DNA of 11,663 bases from Clostridioides sp. (GTDB lineage Bacteria > Bacillota > Clostridia > Peptostreptococcales > Peptostreptococcaceae). The notes beneath the pieces were generated by a model. The model ran no database searches. It was given only the letters and a program-made list of their open reading frames with translations, and was not told the origin of the DNA. A program made the position numbers and the translations under genes. Location: assembly GCA_031272305.1 (NCBI GenBank), contig JAISUA010000123.1:1-11663 (forward strand), in the 5' to 3' direction. Positions 1 through 7,200 of the stretch are shown in pieces. Position 1 is the first letter of the stretch. Each line of letters begins with the position of its first letter.

Positions 1-31
1 TTTGTTTCAGATTTTATTTTTTATATTTTAT

Positions 32-164
32 AAAAAGCTGATGAATATTTTGAAAGATTCGATTTGAGTTTTGCGTTCACATATCATATGAATATAAGAT
101 TCATATAAACATAAGATTCGTATGAACGTAACAAATGAATCTAAAAAAATTTCATCAGCTTTTT
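32..164 (-). terminator. Long nested palindrome, probable terminator downstream of pepT
   Basis: Perfect 14-bp outer arms, AAAAAGCTGATGAA (32-45) and TTCATCAGCTTTTT (151-164), enclose about 105 nt. Further pairings nest inside: AGATTC (55-60) with GAATCT (137-142), CGTTCA (74-79) with TGAACG (123-128), and ATATGAAT (86-93) with ATTCATAT (99-106). Read in the pepT direction, the last arm ends in GCTTTTT followed by an AT-rich tail, as in an intrinsic terminator. Read on the plus strand the other arm also ends in five T, so it could stop transcripts from both sides. The loop is much longer than in a normal terminator, which lowers confidence. The pairings are seen directly; the terminator role is inferred. 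Confidence 0.55.
77..127. repeat. Degenerate 17-nt tandem repeats inside the palindrome
   Basis: ATAAGATTCATATAAAC (94-110) is followed immediately by ATAAGATTCGTATGAAC (111-127), matching at 15 of 17 positions. A weaker third unit at 77-93 matches the first copy at about 10 of 17. The units form the inner arms of the surrounding palindrome. They may have arisen by slippage or may be binding sites; nothing in the sequence decides between these. Confidence 0.6.
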
Positions 165-192
165 ACTATATATTGAGATTTTCTCATAATGA

Positions 193-224
193 TATATTAT
201 CTATCATCTATATTATCTATCAGC
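193..224. repeat. 16-nt tandem duplication across the pepT stop codon
   Basis: Positions 193-208 and 209-224 are adjacent 16-nt copies that differ at one base. The right copy covers the last pepT codons and its TAA stop (213-215); the left copy lies just downstream in the untranslated region. The unit is not a multiple of three, so the second TAA is out of frame and has no effect on the protein. It looks like a recent slippage or microduplication event. Confidence 0.75.
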
Positions 225-1448
225 ATATTTTTTTACTATATTGATCACAACTTGTACTGCTTTTTCCATTCCATCTATTGACACACATTCGTTTCTTGAA
301 TGGAAGTTAAGTCCGCCTACAAATAAGTTTGGACAAGGAAGTCCCATAAAAGAAAGTCTTGCACCATCAGTTCCACCTCTAATAGGTACAATCTTAGGAA
401 CAACTCCTGCATCTTTCATAGCTTCTTCTGCTATATCCACTACAAATTTCACAGGATCAACTTTTTCTTTCATATTATAATATTGATCTTTGATTTCGCA
501 ATCGATTATGTTGTTGTATTTTTCATTTAACTTTTCTATTGTCTTAGCAAAAAATTCTTTTCTTTCTTCAAATATTTTTCTATCGTGATCTCTTATGATA
601 TAACTTACTACAAGTGTATCAACATTTCCATTGATAGCGTTTGCATGATAGAATCCTTCATATCCTTCTGTAGTTTCTGGTCTTTCATTTGCAGGGAACA
701 TTTGCATCATTTCACCTGCTATATAAAGTGAATTTACTAATTTATTTTTAGCAGAGCCTGGATGTACATTGATTCCATGGATTGTCACTGTAGCAGATGC
801 TGCATTGAAGTTTTCACTTTCTAATTCTCCACAGATTCCACCATCTAAAGTATACGCATATTTTGCTCCAAATTTTTCTACATCGAATAAATCTGCTCCT
901 CTTCCTATTTCTTCATCAGGCGTAAATCCTACTTTGATGTCACCACGTTTTATATCTTTGTTTTCAGCTAAGTATTCTATAGCAGTCATAATCTCAGCTA
1001 TTCCAGCTTTGTCATCTGCTCCTAAAAGAGTAGTTCCATCTGTAACTATTATATCTTGTCCTTTGAATTCAACAAGTTCTGGATAATCATTTACCTTTGT
1101 AACTATATTTTTTCCTTCATTTAAAACTATATCTTTTCCATCATAATTTTTTATGATTCTAGGTTTTACATTTTCTCCACTTACATCTTCTGAAGTATCC
1201 ATATGAGATATAAATCCTATTGTATCTACACCTTCAGCGTTTCCTTTTAATGTAGCCATAACGTAAGCATTTTCATCGACACTTGCATCTTCTAGACCTA
1301 ATGATTTCAATTCTTCTACTAAATATTTCGCAAACTCCATTTGTCCACTTGTAGATGGACAATGTTCATCTGCTGAATTTGATGTTGTGTGAAAAGATAC
1401 ATACTTCAAAAATCTTTCTAACATCTTTTCTCTAATAACGTTTTCCAT
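213..1448 (-). CDS. pepT: Peptidase T (tripeptide aminopeptidase, M20 family)
   Basis: This cytosolic dizinc aminopeptidase releases the N-terminal residue from tripeptides, the last stage of using peptides as nutrients. The 411-residue product is close to the roughly 408 residues of E. coli PepT. Metal ligands of the M20 family are visible: His82 and Asp84 in SHMDT, Asp145 in GADDKAG, Glu179-Glu180 in DEEIGRG, Asp202 in TLDGG and His383 in FHSRNE. The lid/dimerisation domain lies between about residues 208 and 320, and PIRGGTDGA (from about residue 355) is the substrate-binding segment. I chose the ATG at 1448 because AGGGGTG (1457-1463) lies 8 nt upstream. The longer frame from 1466 would begin inside that ribosome binding site and add six unlikely residues. 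It seems to be transcribed alone, with a hairpin-rich leader and a palindromic terminator. The family assignment is very secure. Confidence 0.97.
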   Translation of the reverse strand: MENVIREKMLERFLKYVSFHTTSNSADEHCPSTSGQMEFAKYLVEELKSLGLEDASVDENAYVMATLKGNAEGVDTIGFISHMDTSEDVSGENVKPRIIKNYDGKDIVLNEGKNIVTKVNDYPELVEFKGQDIIVTDGTTLLGADDKAGIAEIMTAIEYLAENKDIKRGDIKVGFTPDEEIGRGADLFDVEKFGAKYAYTLDGGICGELESENFNAASATVTIHGINVHPGSAKNKLVNSLYIAGEMMQMFPANERPETTEGYEGFYHANAINGNVDTLVVSYIIRDHDRKIFEERKEFFAKTIEKLNEKYNNIIDCEIKDQYYNMKEKVDPVKFVVDIAEEAMKDAGVVPKIVPIRGGTDGARLSFMGLPCPNLFVGGLNFHSRNECVSIDGMEKAVQVVINIVKKYADR

Positions 1449-1456
1449 TATTACTT

Positions 1457-1463
1457 CACCCCT
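1457..1463 (-). promoter_or_regulatory. pepT ribosome binding site that decides the start
   Basis: AGGGGTG on the minus strand lies 8 nt before the ATG at 1448. The upstream ATG (1464-1466) touches this motif and has no purine-rich site of its own, so it is probably not used. Confidence 0.8.
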
Positions 1464-1479
1464 CATTTTTCTTTTAATA

Positions 1480-1513
1480 ATTATAATTATATATTACCAT
1501 ATAACTTAAAAAA
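1480..1513 (-). promoter_or_regulatory. Possible pepT promoter
   Basis: Two overlapping-phase TATAAT hexamers occur on the minus strand at 1486-1491 and 1480-1485. A T-run at 1508-1513 sits 16 nt upstream of the first as a poor -35. The whole area is almost pure A+T, so such matches are easy to find by chance. Start of transcription would be about 20-30 nt before the start codon. Confidence 0.3.
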
Positions 1514-1564
1514 ATAATATTATTTTTACTAATAAAAATAAGTAATCAGCGAAATTTGTCTAAT

Positions 1565-1607
1565 AAGACTTGCAAGAAGTTATATTAAAAACAATGTTGC
1601 AAGTCTT
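1565..1607. other. 11-bp perfect hairpin in the gap between pepT and the AI-2E gene
   Basis: AAGACTTGCAA (1565-1575) pairs perfectly with TTGCAAGTCTT (1597-1607) around a 21-nt loop. No T-run follows either arm, so it is not a standard intrinsic terminator. It lies 74 nt beyond the AI-2E stop codon and about 120 nt before pepT. It may protect the 3' end of one transcript or form a leader structure for the other. Confidence 0.55.
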
Positions 1608-1614
1608 GATATTC

Positions 1615-1652
1615 GAAGTGTGAAAACATACGTTTTCTATCATATGCACTTC
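1615..1652. other. Second hairpin next to the AI-2E gene's 3' end
   Basis: GAAGTG (1615-1620) pairs with CACTTC (1647-1652). Inside this, GAAAAC (1622-1627) pairs with GTTTTC (1632-1637) around the tetraloop ATAC, leaving an internal bulge. It lies 30 nt downstream of the AI-2E stop codon and 7 nt from the hairpin at 1565-1607. Without a T-run, a terminator role is only a possibility. Confidence 0.5.
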
Positions 1653-1681
1653 TCATATTGACTTTATATAAAATATTTTTT

Positions 1682-2731
1682 CTACAATATATTTACCTTT
1701 TTCAATATGTTGTACATACACACAAATCCAAAGCAAAATATTATTCCTATAGCACCTTTTAATTGTATTCCTATGAAAATCGCAGCCATTGATGCAAGTG
1801 GATTGATTCCTATGTTTTCTGATATAAGTTTTGGCTCTATTATTTGTCTAATTATTGATATTATGAAAAACATAATTGTCATTCCTATAGCAACAACAAA
1901 ATTATCTATTATAAAATAATATACTACAATAGGAAGATAGATTGATATTATTCCTAAAAACGGTATCAAATCTAACAACGCTCCTATTACACCAAAAGTT
2001 ATTCCATAAGGAATGTTGAATATATAGAAACTAACTGTTATGAAAAACGCTGTGATAGTCATAAGTATTGCATATGCTCTTATGTATCCAAAAATAGACA
2101 TACCTATTTCTTTCTTTACTCTAAAGACTTTAGCCTTTATATGATGTGTGAACATATTATAAAATGACGCTTCTATTTTATCCAAATCTTTAGCAATAAA
2201 ATAAGTAGATACAAACAAAGTCACGTTAAACATAAGAACATATGGAATTGATGATGCCAAACTTATCAAGCTACTCAACATATTTTTAGATATGCTTAGA
2301 AAATAGCTAGGTAGCTTTGATGTCAATTGAGACATATCAAAATCAGCAGAATTTCCAAAGTAATCTATAATCATATTTGCTTTATCTGCAATAACTTCGA
2401 CAATTCCATATATATACGATTCATTTTGAGGATTGTTCATCATTTCAATTAACTGTCTTGTCAATTTTATTCCAACTATAGTTGTAAGAGTAAGAACTAA
2501 TGCAACAGTTAGAAAACTCAGTATCAAAGTTGAATATCCTTTGTTTATATGGAATTTATTATATAATTTTGTTGATATAGGCTTTATCATAAATGCAATG
2601 ATTATACCTAAAAAAAACGGTGCAGTATATTTCAACGATAAAAATATACCAATAAATATCACAGTATATACAATAGCAAAAATTATATTTCTAATAAATT
2701 TTTTTACAAAACTCTTTTCTAAAATTTCCAT
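1682..2731 (-). CDS. AI-2E/PerM family membrane protein, YtvI-like
   Basis: This is a polytopic inner-membrane protein of the AI-2E transporter family (PF01594: TqsA, PerM and the sporulation protein YtvI). The 349-residue product has hydrophobic segments at about 14-33, 35-50, 67-90, 150-180, 218-240, 243-270, 272-295 and 312-340. Family signatures are visible: STYFIAKDLDKI (175-186) after the central hydrophobic stretch, SIFGYIRAY (212-220), DLIPFLG (254-260), and IEPKLISENIGINPL (298-312) before the last helix. The ATG at 2731 is preferred because GGAGG (2737-2741) lies 5 nt upstream; the ATG at 2743 overlaps that site. Members have been linked to autoinducer-2 export, Na+/H+ antiport and sporulation, so the substrate cannot be told from sequence. 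Length and layout resemble YtvI, but the gene is not next to sporulation genes here. It lies between the CorC-like gene's terminator and a hairpin-rich gap. Confidence 0.88.
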   Translation of the reverse strand: MEILEKSFVKKFIRNIIFAIVYTVIFIGIFLSLKYTAPFFLGIIIAFMIKPISTKLYNKFHINKGYSTLILSFLTVALVLTLTTIVGIKLTRQLIEMMNNPQNESYIYGIVEVIADKANMIIDYFGNSADFDMSQLTSKLPSYFLSISKNMLSSLISLASSIPYVLMFNVTLFVSTYFIAKDLDKIEASFYNMFTHHIKAKVFRVKKEIGMSIFGYIRAYAILMTITAFFITVSFYIFNIPYGITFGVIGALLDLIPFLGIISIYLPIVVYYFIIDNFVVAIGMTIMFFIISIIRQIIEPKLISENIGINPLASMAAIFIGIQLKGAIGIIFCFGFVCMYNILKKVNIL

Positions 2732-2736
2732 ACATA

Positions 2737-2741
2737 CCTCC
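2737..2741 (-). promoter_or_regulatory. Ribosome binding site deciding the AI-2E protein start
   Basis: GGAGG on the minus strand lies 5 nt before the ATG at 2731. The upstream in-frame ATG at 2743 is immediately adjacent to this motif and has only AT-rich sequence before it, so it is unlikely to be the start. Confidence 0.8.
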
Positions 2742-2746
2742 ATTCG

Positions 2747-2774
2747 AATATATTATAAAAAAAGATTATCTCAA
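2747..2774 (-). promoter_or_regulatory. Possible AI-2E gene promoter overlapping the terminator
   Basis: On the minus strand TTGAGA (2769-2774) and TATATT (2747-2752) are separated by 16 nt. An alternative -10, TATAAT (2752-2757), is a better hexamer but has only a poor -35 (CTAAAC) at 17 nt. The TTGAGA forms the start of the second arm of the preceding terminator. Either choice would give a very short leader, at most about 15 nt. This is inferred from motif matches only. Confidence 0.35.
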
Positions 2775-2808
2775 GTTTAGTAAAACGTCTTTTGAGATAA
2801 TCTTTTTT
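2758..2808 (-). terminator. Intrinsic terminator of the CorC-like gene
   Basis: The 17-nt arms at 2758-2774 and 2792-2808 are perfectly complementary, with core GATTATCTCAA, around a 17-nt loop. In the direction of transcription the second arm runs into seven T followed by ATAATAT. It begins 26 nt beyond the stop codon at 2834. Six T also end the arm on the plus strand, so it could work in both directions. This is the clearest terminator in the window. Confidence 0.92.
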
Positions 2809-2833
2809 GAAAAATTAAATTTCAAAAATATTT

Positions 2834-4102
2834 TTATGTGTAAATCCTTATTTTTTTTATTCTATTTTTATCCAAGCTCTCAATACAGAATTTTATATTT
2901 TCAAATTCAATAGTTTGGTTTTCTTCTGGAATATTACCTACATATCCCATTATAAATCCTCCTATAGAATCAAATTCATCAGATTCTATCTCTGTTCCAA
3001 TAAGTTCATTTACATCACCAATCTTTGTGCTTCCGTCAACTATATATTCGTTGTCCTTTATTTTTTGGATCTCATCTTCATCTTCATCATACTCGTCTTC
3101 AATATCTCCAACGATTTCTTCAATCAAATCTTCAAGTGTAAGTAGTCCTGATGTTCCACCATACTCATCTACTACAATAGCCATCTGAGCCTTTGCAAGT
3201 TTCATTTCGCCAAGTAGACTGGTAACTTTTTTGAATTCATAAGTGAAAAATGCTGTTCTCATATATTTTGTAATATCAAAGTTTTTTTCTTCTTCATCAG
3301 TTAAAAAAACTATATCTTTGAAATTAAGTATTCCTATTATATCGTCAATACTTTCTTCATAGACAGGCATTCTGCTAAGTTTTTCTTCCTTGAAAATATA
3401 TATAATATCATCATAAGTAGATTCAACATCGATTGCAACTATATCCATCCTTTGAACCATAGCATTTTTAGCTTGCATATCTCCAAATTCGAACACATTA
3501 TTTATTATTTCTCTTTCCTCTACTTCAAGTACACCTTCTTCGTGACTTACATTTACCATAGCTTTTAAATCTTCTTCAGTGACATTTGCACTTGTTCCAG
3601 TATAACTTATATGAAAAATTTTGAATATAATTCTTGTAATAATATCAAAAATCCAAACAAGTGGTGTAAATAGAATTACTATATATTTTATAGGTTTTGA
3701 AACTAACAAAGCTGTTTTTTCAGCTTGGTTAGCTGCCATTGTCTTAGGCGTAATCTCACCTAATATAAGCACTAACGCTGTCATAATCACTGTTGAATAT
3801 AAAACTGCATTTTTCTTAAATAAAACTAAAAACAAAGATGTTGATATAGATGATGCTGCTATATTGGCAAAGTTATTTCCAACTAAAATTGCACTCAACA
3901 TCTTACCTGGTTTTTCTGTAAGTTGCTGAACAAGTTTTGCACCTTTTTTCCCTTCATCAACCATTGTTCTAAGTCTAATTCTATTTATCGCCATCAAAGA
4001 TGTTTCTGATGCAGAAAAAAACGCAGAAATCATAAGTAATACAATTAGTATCCCTATTTGAATAAATACACTAATCTGATTTACCTCACCGACTGGTTCC
4101 AA
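2834..4102 (-). CDS. CNNM/CorC-type (HlyC/CorC, UPF0053) membrane protein with CBS pair
   Basis: This membrane protein belongs to the family once called hemolysin C, now tied to Mg2+/Co2+ efflux and magnesium homeostasis (CorC, MpfA/YhdP, CNNM). Numbered from the TTG start, the 422 residues hold an N-terminal DUF21/CNNM transmembrane domain with FFSASETSL (28-36), VGNNFANI (74-81) and GEITPKT (115-121), with hydrophobic helices to about 165. Two CBS domains follow at about 210-335, including VVDEYGGTSGLLTLEDLIEE (about 310-329). Next come a very acidic EDEYDEDEDE (335-344) and a C-terminal CorC/HlyC domain to the end. The longer frame starts with GTG at 4111, only 1 nt after AGGAG (4113-4117). 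The TTG at 4102 lies 10 nt after it and gives MEPVGE, so I prefer TTG. The gene has its own promoter and a strong terminator. The family is secure; which ion it moves is not shown. Confidence 0.92.
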   Translation of the reverse strand: MEPVGEVNQISVFIQIGILIVLLMISAFFSASETSLMAINRIRLRTMVDEGKKGAKLVQQLTEKPGKMLSAILVGNNFANIAASSISTSLFLVLFKKNAVLYSTVIMTALVLILGEITPKTMAANQAEKTALLVSKPIKYIVILFTPLVWIFDIITRIIFKIFHISYTGTSANVTEEDLKAMVNVSHEEGVLEVEEREIINNVFEFGDMQAKNAMVQRMDIVAIDVESTYDDIIYIFKEEKLSRMPVYEESIDDIIGILNFKDIVFLTDEEEKNFDITKYMRTAFFTYEFKKVTSLLGEMKLAKAQMAIVVDEYGGTSGLLTLEDLIEEIVGDIEDEYDEDEDEIQKIKDNEYIVDGSTKIGDVNELIGTEIESDEFDSIGGFIMGYVGNIPEENQTIEFENIKFCIESLDKNRIKKIRIYT

Positions 4103-4112
4103 AATTACCACA

Positions 4113-4117
4113 CTCCT
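4113..4117 (-). promoter_or_regulatory. Ribosome binding site pointing to a TTG start
   Basis: AGGAG lies 1 nt before the in-frame GTG (4109-4111) and 10 nt before the in-frame TTG (4100-4102). One nucleotide is too close for initiation, so the TTG is the more likely start although it is the rarer codon. Confidence 0.65.
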
Positions 4118-4134
4118 AATATATGTTTTGAAAT

Positions 4135-4147
4135 TTATACCGTATAA
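4135..4147. promoter_or_regulatory. 13-bp palindrome in the CorC-like gene leader
   Basis: TTATAC and GTATAA flank a single central base, making a perfect 6-1-6 inverted repeat. It lies about 50 nt downstream of the predicted transcription start and about 30 nt before the start codon, where a repressor could bind. No known operator is matched, and AT-rich palindromes of this size can occur by chance. Confidence 0.3.
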
Positions 4148-4203
4148 CAGTTAGTTTAAAAACTTTTATTAACTTTATATTTTTATCTTTTCTTATTCTC
4201 TCT

Positions 4204-4233
4204 ATTATAACATAATATGCAATTTAATGTAAA
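4204..4233 (-). promoter_or_regulatory. Sigma-A-type promoter of the CorC-like gene
   Basis: On the minus strand TTTACA (4228-4233) is separated by 18 nt from a perfect TATAAT (4204-4209), with a TG one base upstream of the -10 (extended -10). Transcription would start near 4197 and give a leader of about 95 nt. It lies about 40 nt after the sbcC stop codon, so the downstream gene can be expressed independently of the repair genes. No GC-bearing terminator hairpin is visible for sbcC before it. Confidence 0.75.
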
Positions 4234-4274
4234 TTTATTTATAATTAATTGAATTAATTTTACAATTCGATATT

Positions 4275-7200
4275 TTAGCTAAGTTCAATATGAACTTTAC
4301 TTCCTTCTCCAGGTTCGCTTGCAGATACAATCAATTTTACAGGCACTCTATTTTTTAGTTCTTCTATATGACTTATTATACCTACACACATATTATCACT
4401 ATGAAGTCTTTCCAAAGAATCAATAACAATTTCTAAAAGTTCTGCATCAAGCGATCCGAAACCTTCATCTAAAAAGAAAAATTGTAGTGGTGATTTACCT
4501 TTAAGTTGAATTTGAGAAGAAAGTGCTAACGCTAATGAAAGCGAAGTAAGGAATGTTTCTCCACCAGAAAGTGTATCCGCTTTTCTTCTTTGTCCTCCAT
4601 TGAAATCATCTCTTATCACAAAGTTTTGATTTTCATCTATCTCTATAGCATATCTTCCTCTACTTATTGTACTCAGTCTTTGTGTTGCATCGAAAGCTAT
4701 ATATTTCAATTGATTAGTAGCAACATATTCAACAAATTTATTTCCTTGAACTAGCTTATCTAGATCTTCTAACAAATCTAATCTATGAGAAACTTCCTTT
4801 TCAGATTTTTGTAGTATTTTCATAACTTCAAGCGATTTTTTTAGATGTTCAAAATTAGATTCTTCCTTTCCTAATTCCTTTGTTATTGAAGACAACGAAG
4901 TTTTTAACATGACCATTTCTGTTCTCATTTCTTCTAAATCTTTTTCATCTATCTTCATATTTATTTTTTCATCTTTTAACTCATCCATTCTAGCTTGAAT
5001 AAGTCTGACATCATTATAATATTTATTTACATCCTCTTGAAATTCCTCTAAAGTTATTTTCTCTATGATTGATTTTTTCACTTCAAAACTATCCTTAAAT
5101 TTATTGATTACTAAAATTTCTTTTATCTCTTTTTCCAATTTATCAAATTCAGAAATATTTTTGTTAAGCTCAATTTCCACCAAATCTTTATTGATAAGAT
5201 TTCTCTCATATTCATTTTTCTTGTCATTCAAAAGAATTTCTATTTCACGCTTTTTCTCAGAAATAGATTTTATTTTTTCCTCTACTTCATCTAAAAGTAT
5301 TTGTGCTGTCTTTCCTTTTGTTATTGCTGTTAAGCTATCCAATTTTTCTTTTCTTATACTACTTTTGTATTTCAAAGCATCTTCAAATTTAGTTAGCTCA
5401 ATTTTTTTGTTGTACAAATCATTTTCTAGTTCTTTGATTTTACTTTCTACACTGTACTTTTCAAGTAGTAGATTATTTTTTTCCTTGCTTAATATTTCAA
5501 TATTTCTTTCATTAAAATTAATTTTTTCTACTTCATTTTCTAAATCATCTATCTTAAGTAAATTTCTAAGCTCAAAATAATTTTTTCTAACAAATAAATA
5601 TTTCTCTTCACTGTTAGTTAAATATAAAGATATATTTTCAAATTCTCTTTTTCTATTGTTTAATTGTTCTTCTAATAAAACTTGATTGTTAGACTTCTTA
5701 TTTCTCTGTTCTGATAAATATGCTATTTGTTTTTCAAGCTCTATTTTTTCTTTTGACCACAAGTTTATATTTTCAGAAATAATATTGTACTCCATTTTTT
5801 CTTGAGAAATCTTATGCTCTATATCAGTAGAAGAATATTCTCCAATACTTACTTTTATATTTTCCATTTGAGCAGAAAGTATATTATATTTTTCTTCAAA
5901 TGATATTCTATTTAGATTCAAATCTTTTAATTCATTAGATAAAATATCACAATTCGATTTTGATTTTTCAAGCTCTCTTTCACTTTCAATTATTTCTTCA
6001 AAATAGTCTACTGATTCTACTATATTATGTTCTGTTGAGCCACATACAGGACATCTCTTGCCTTTTACTAAATTTTTTCTTAGAACATACGCTTGATTCT
6101 TTAATTTAAACTCAATCAAATTTTCTTCAAGAATATTTTTATTTTTTTCTTCGCTGTCCAAAGCACTCAGTTTTAAATTTATATTTCTCTTAATTATAGC
6201 TATCTCTTCAACATACTTATTTAATTTTTCTTCTATGTCTTGTTTTTGTATTTCATTTTTCTTGATAATTTCAAATTTATTTTTTAGTTCGATCAAATTA
6301 TTAGATTTCTCAACAATATATTTTTGAGCATTTGAGTATTTTAAATTTATACTCTCTAATTTTGCAACTTCATCATCTAAAAATTTATTATTTTTTTCTA
6401 CTTCGTTTTGATTATAAATTGATTTTGTTGTTATATCTCTTATAATCTCATTTAGAATTTCTCGTTGTTCTTCCTTTTCTTTTTTCTTATTTTCAAGTTC
6501 TATATATTCTTTTTCAAGATTGTATGCAGAGAAAATCCTTTGTTTTAATTCTACACTTATACTTATGTTGCTCAAACTTTCATCTACATCTTTTATTTTT
6601 TTACTTAGTTTTTCTAGATCTGAATTTAAAAACAATCCTGAATCTTTAATTTTAGAAGTTTCTTCTTGTGTTTTCTTTATATCTAAACTCAATCTTTCTA
6701 TTTCTTCTTTTAATATATCTAATTCTTTTTCTATATCAATAGCATTTGAATATCTAATTTTCTGCTGGTTGAGAGTTGGCATTTCTCTTTCTTCAAGACT
6801 ACTTATCTCTTTATACTTAAATTTTATAACTTCGAAATCTTTATTTAATATAGTTAAATTTTGTTTTAATTCTTCAAAATCTCTTGTATTTTTTCTTTTT
6901 CTTGACTCCAACTCTTCGAAATAATCTATCTTAGGTTCAATCATAGTCGCACGTTGAGATTTATCTATCAATAATCTTTTTTCTTCAATATCAGATTCAA
7001 ATACTTCAAGCTCTCTTTTTCTTCTCAAACAAAATTCTAGCTTGACTTTTTTATCATAATCAATTTTGTCTAAATCATATTTATTCTGAACTTGTTCAAG
7101 TTTTTCATTTTTTTCTTTTTCTTGTTTTTTTAGTACTTCCAAATTCTCAACACTCTTGTCAAACGCCTCTTGAGATACTCCTTCATATTGGCTCAATTTA

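Noticed and set aside
1590..1623. Short plus-strand peptide frame starting ATGTTGCAAG in the hairpin
   Set aside because: It has only nine codons, no ribosome binding site and no sign of conservation that can be judged here.
1467..1681. T-box or other known riboswitch leader upstream of pepT
   Set aside because: No T-box sequence (such as TGGNACCGCG) or other recognisable riboswitch core is present. There are only simple hairpins.
2433..2780. Plus-strand open frame of 115 codons running past the 5' end of the AI-2E gene
   Set aside because: It is antisense to the AI-2E gene start, crosses the terminator and shows no recognisable family.
4243..4259. AATTAATT-G-AATTAATT inverted repeat after sbcC as a terminator
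   Set aside because: The arms have no G-C pairs and each is itself a palindrome, so it would be a poor hairpin. It is more likely a result of base composition.
5065..5580. Plus-strand open frame of 171 codons
   Set aside because: It lies opposite the SbcC coiled-coil region, is rich in Ser, Leu and Phe as expected from antisense of Glu- and Lys-rich codons, and has no recognisable domain. It is a shadow of sbcC.
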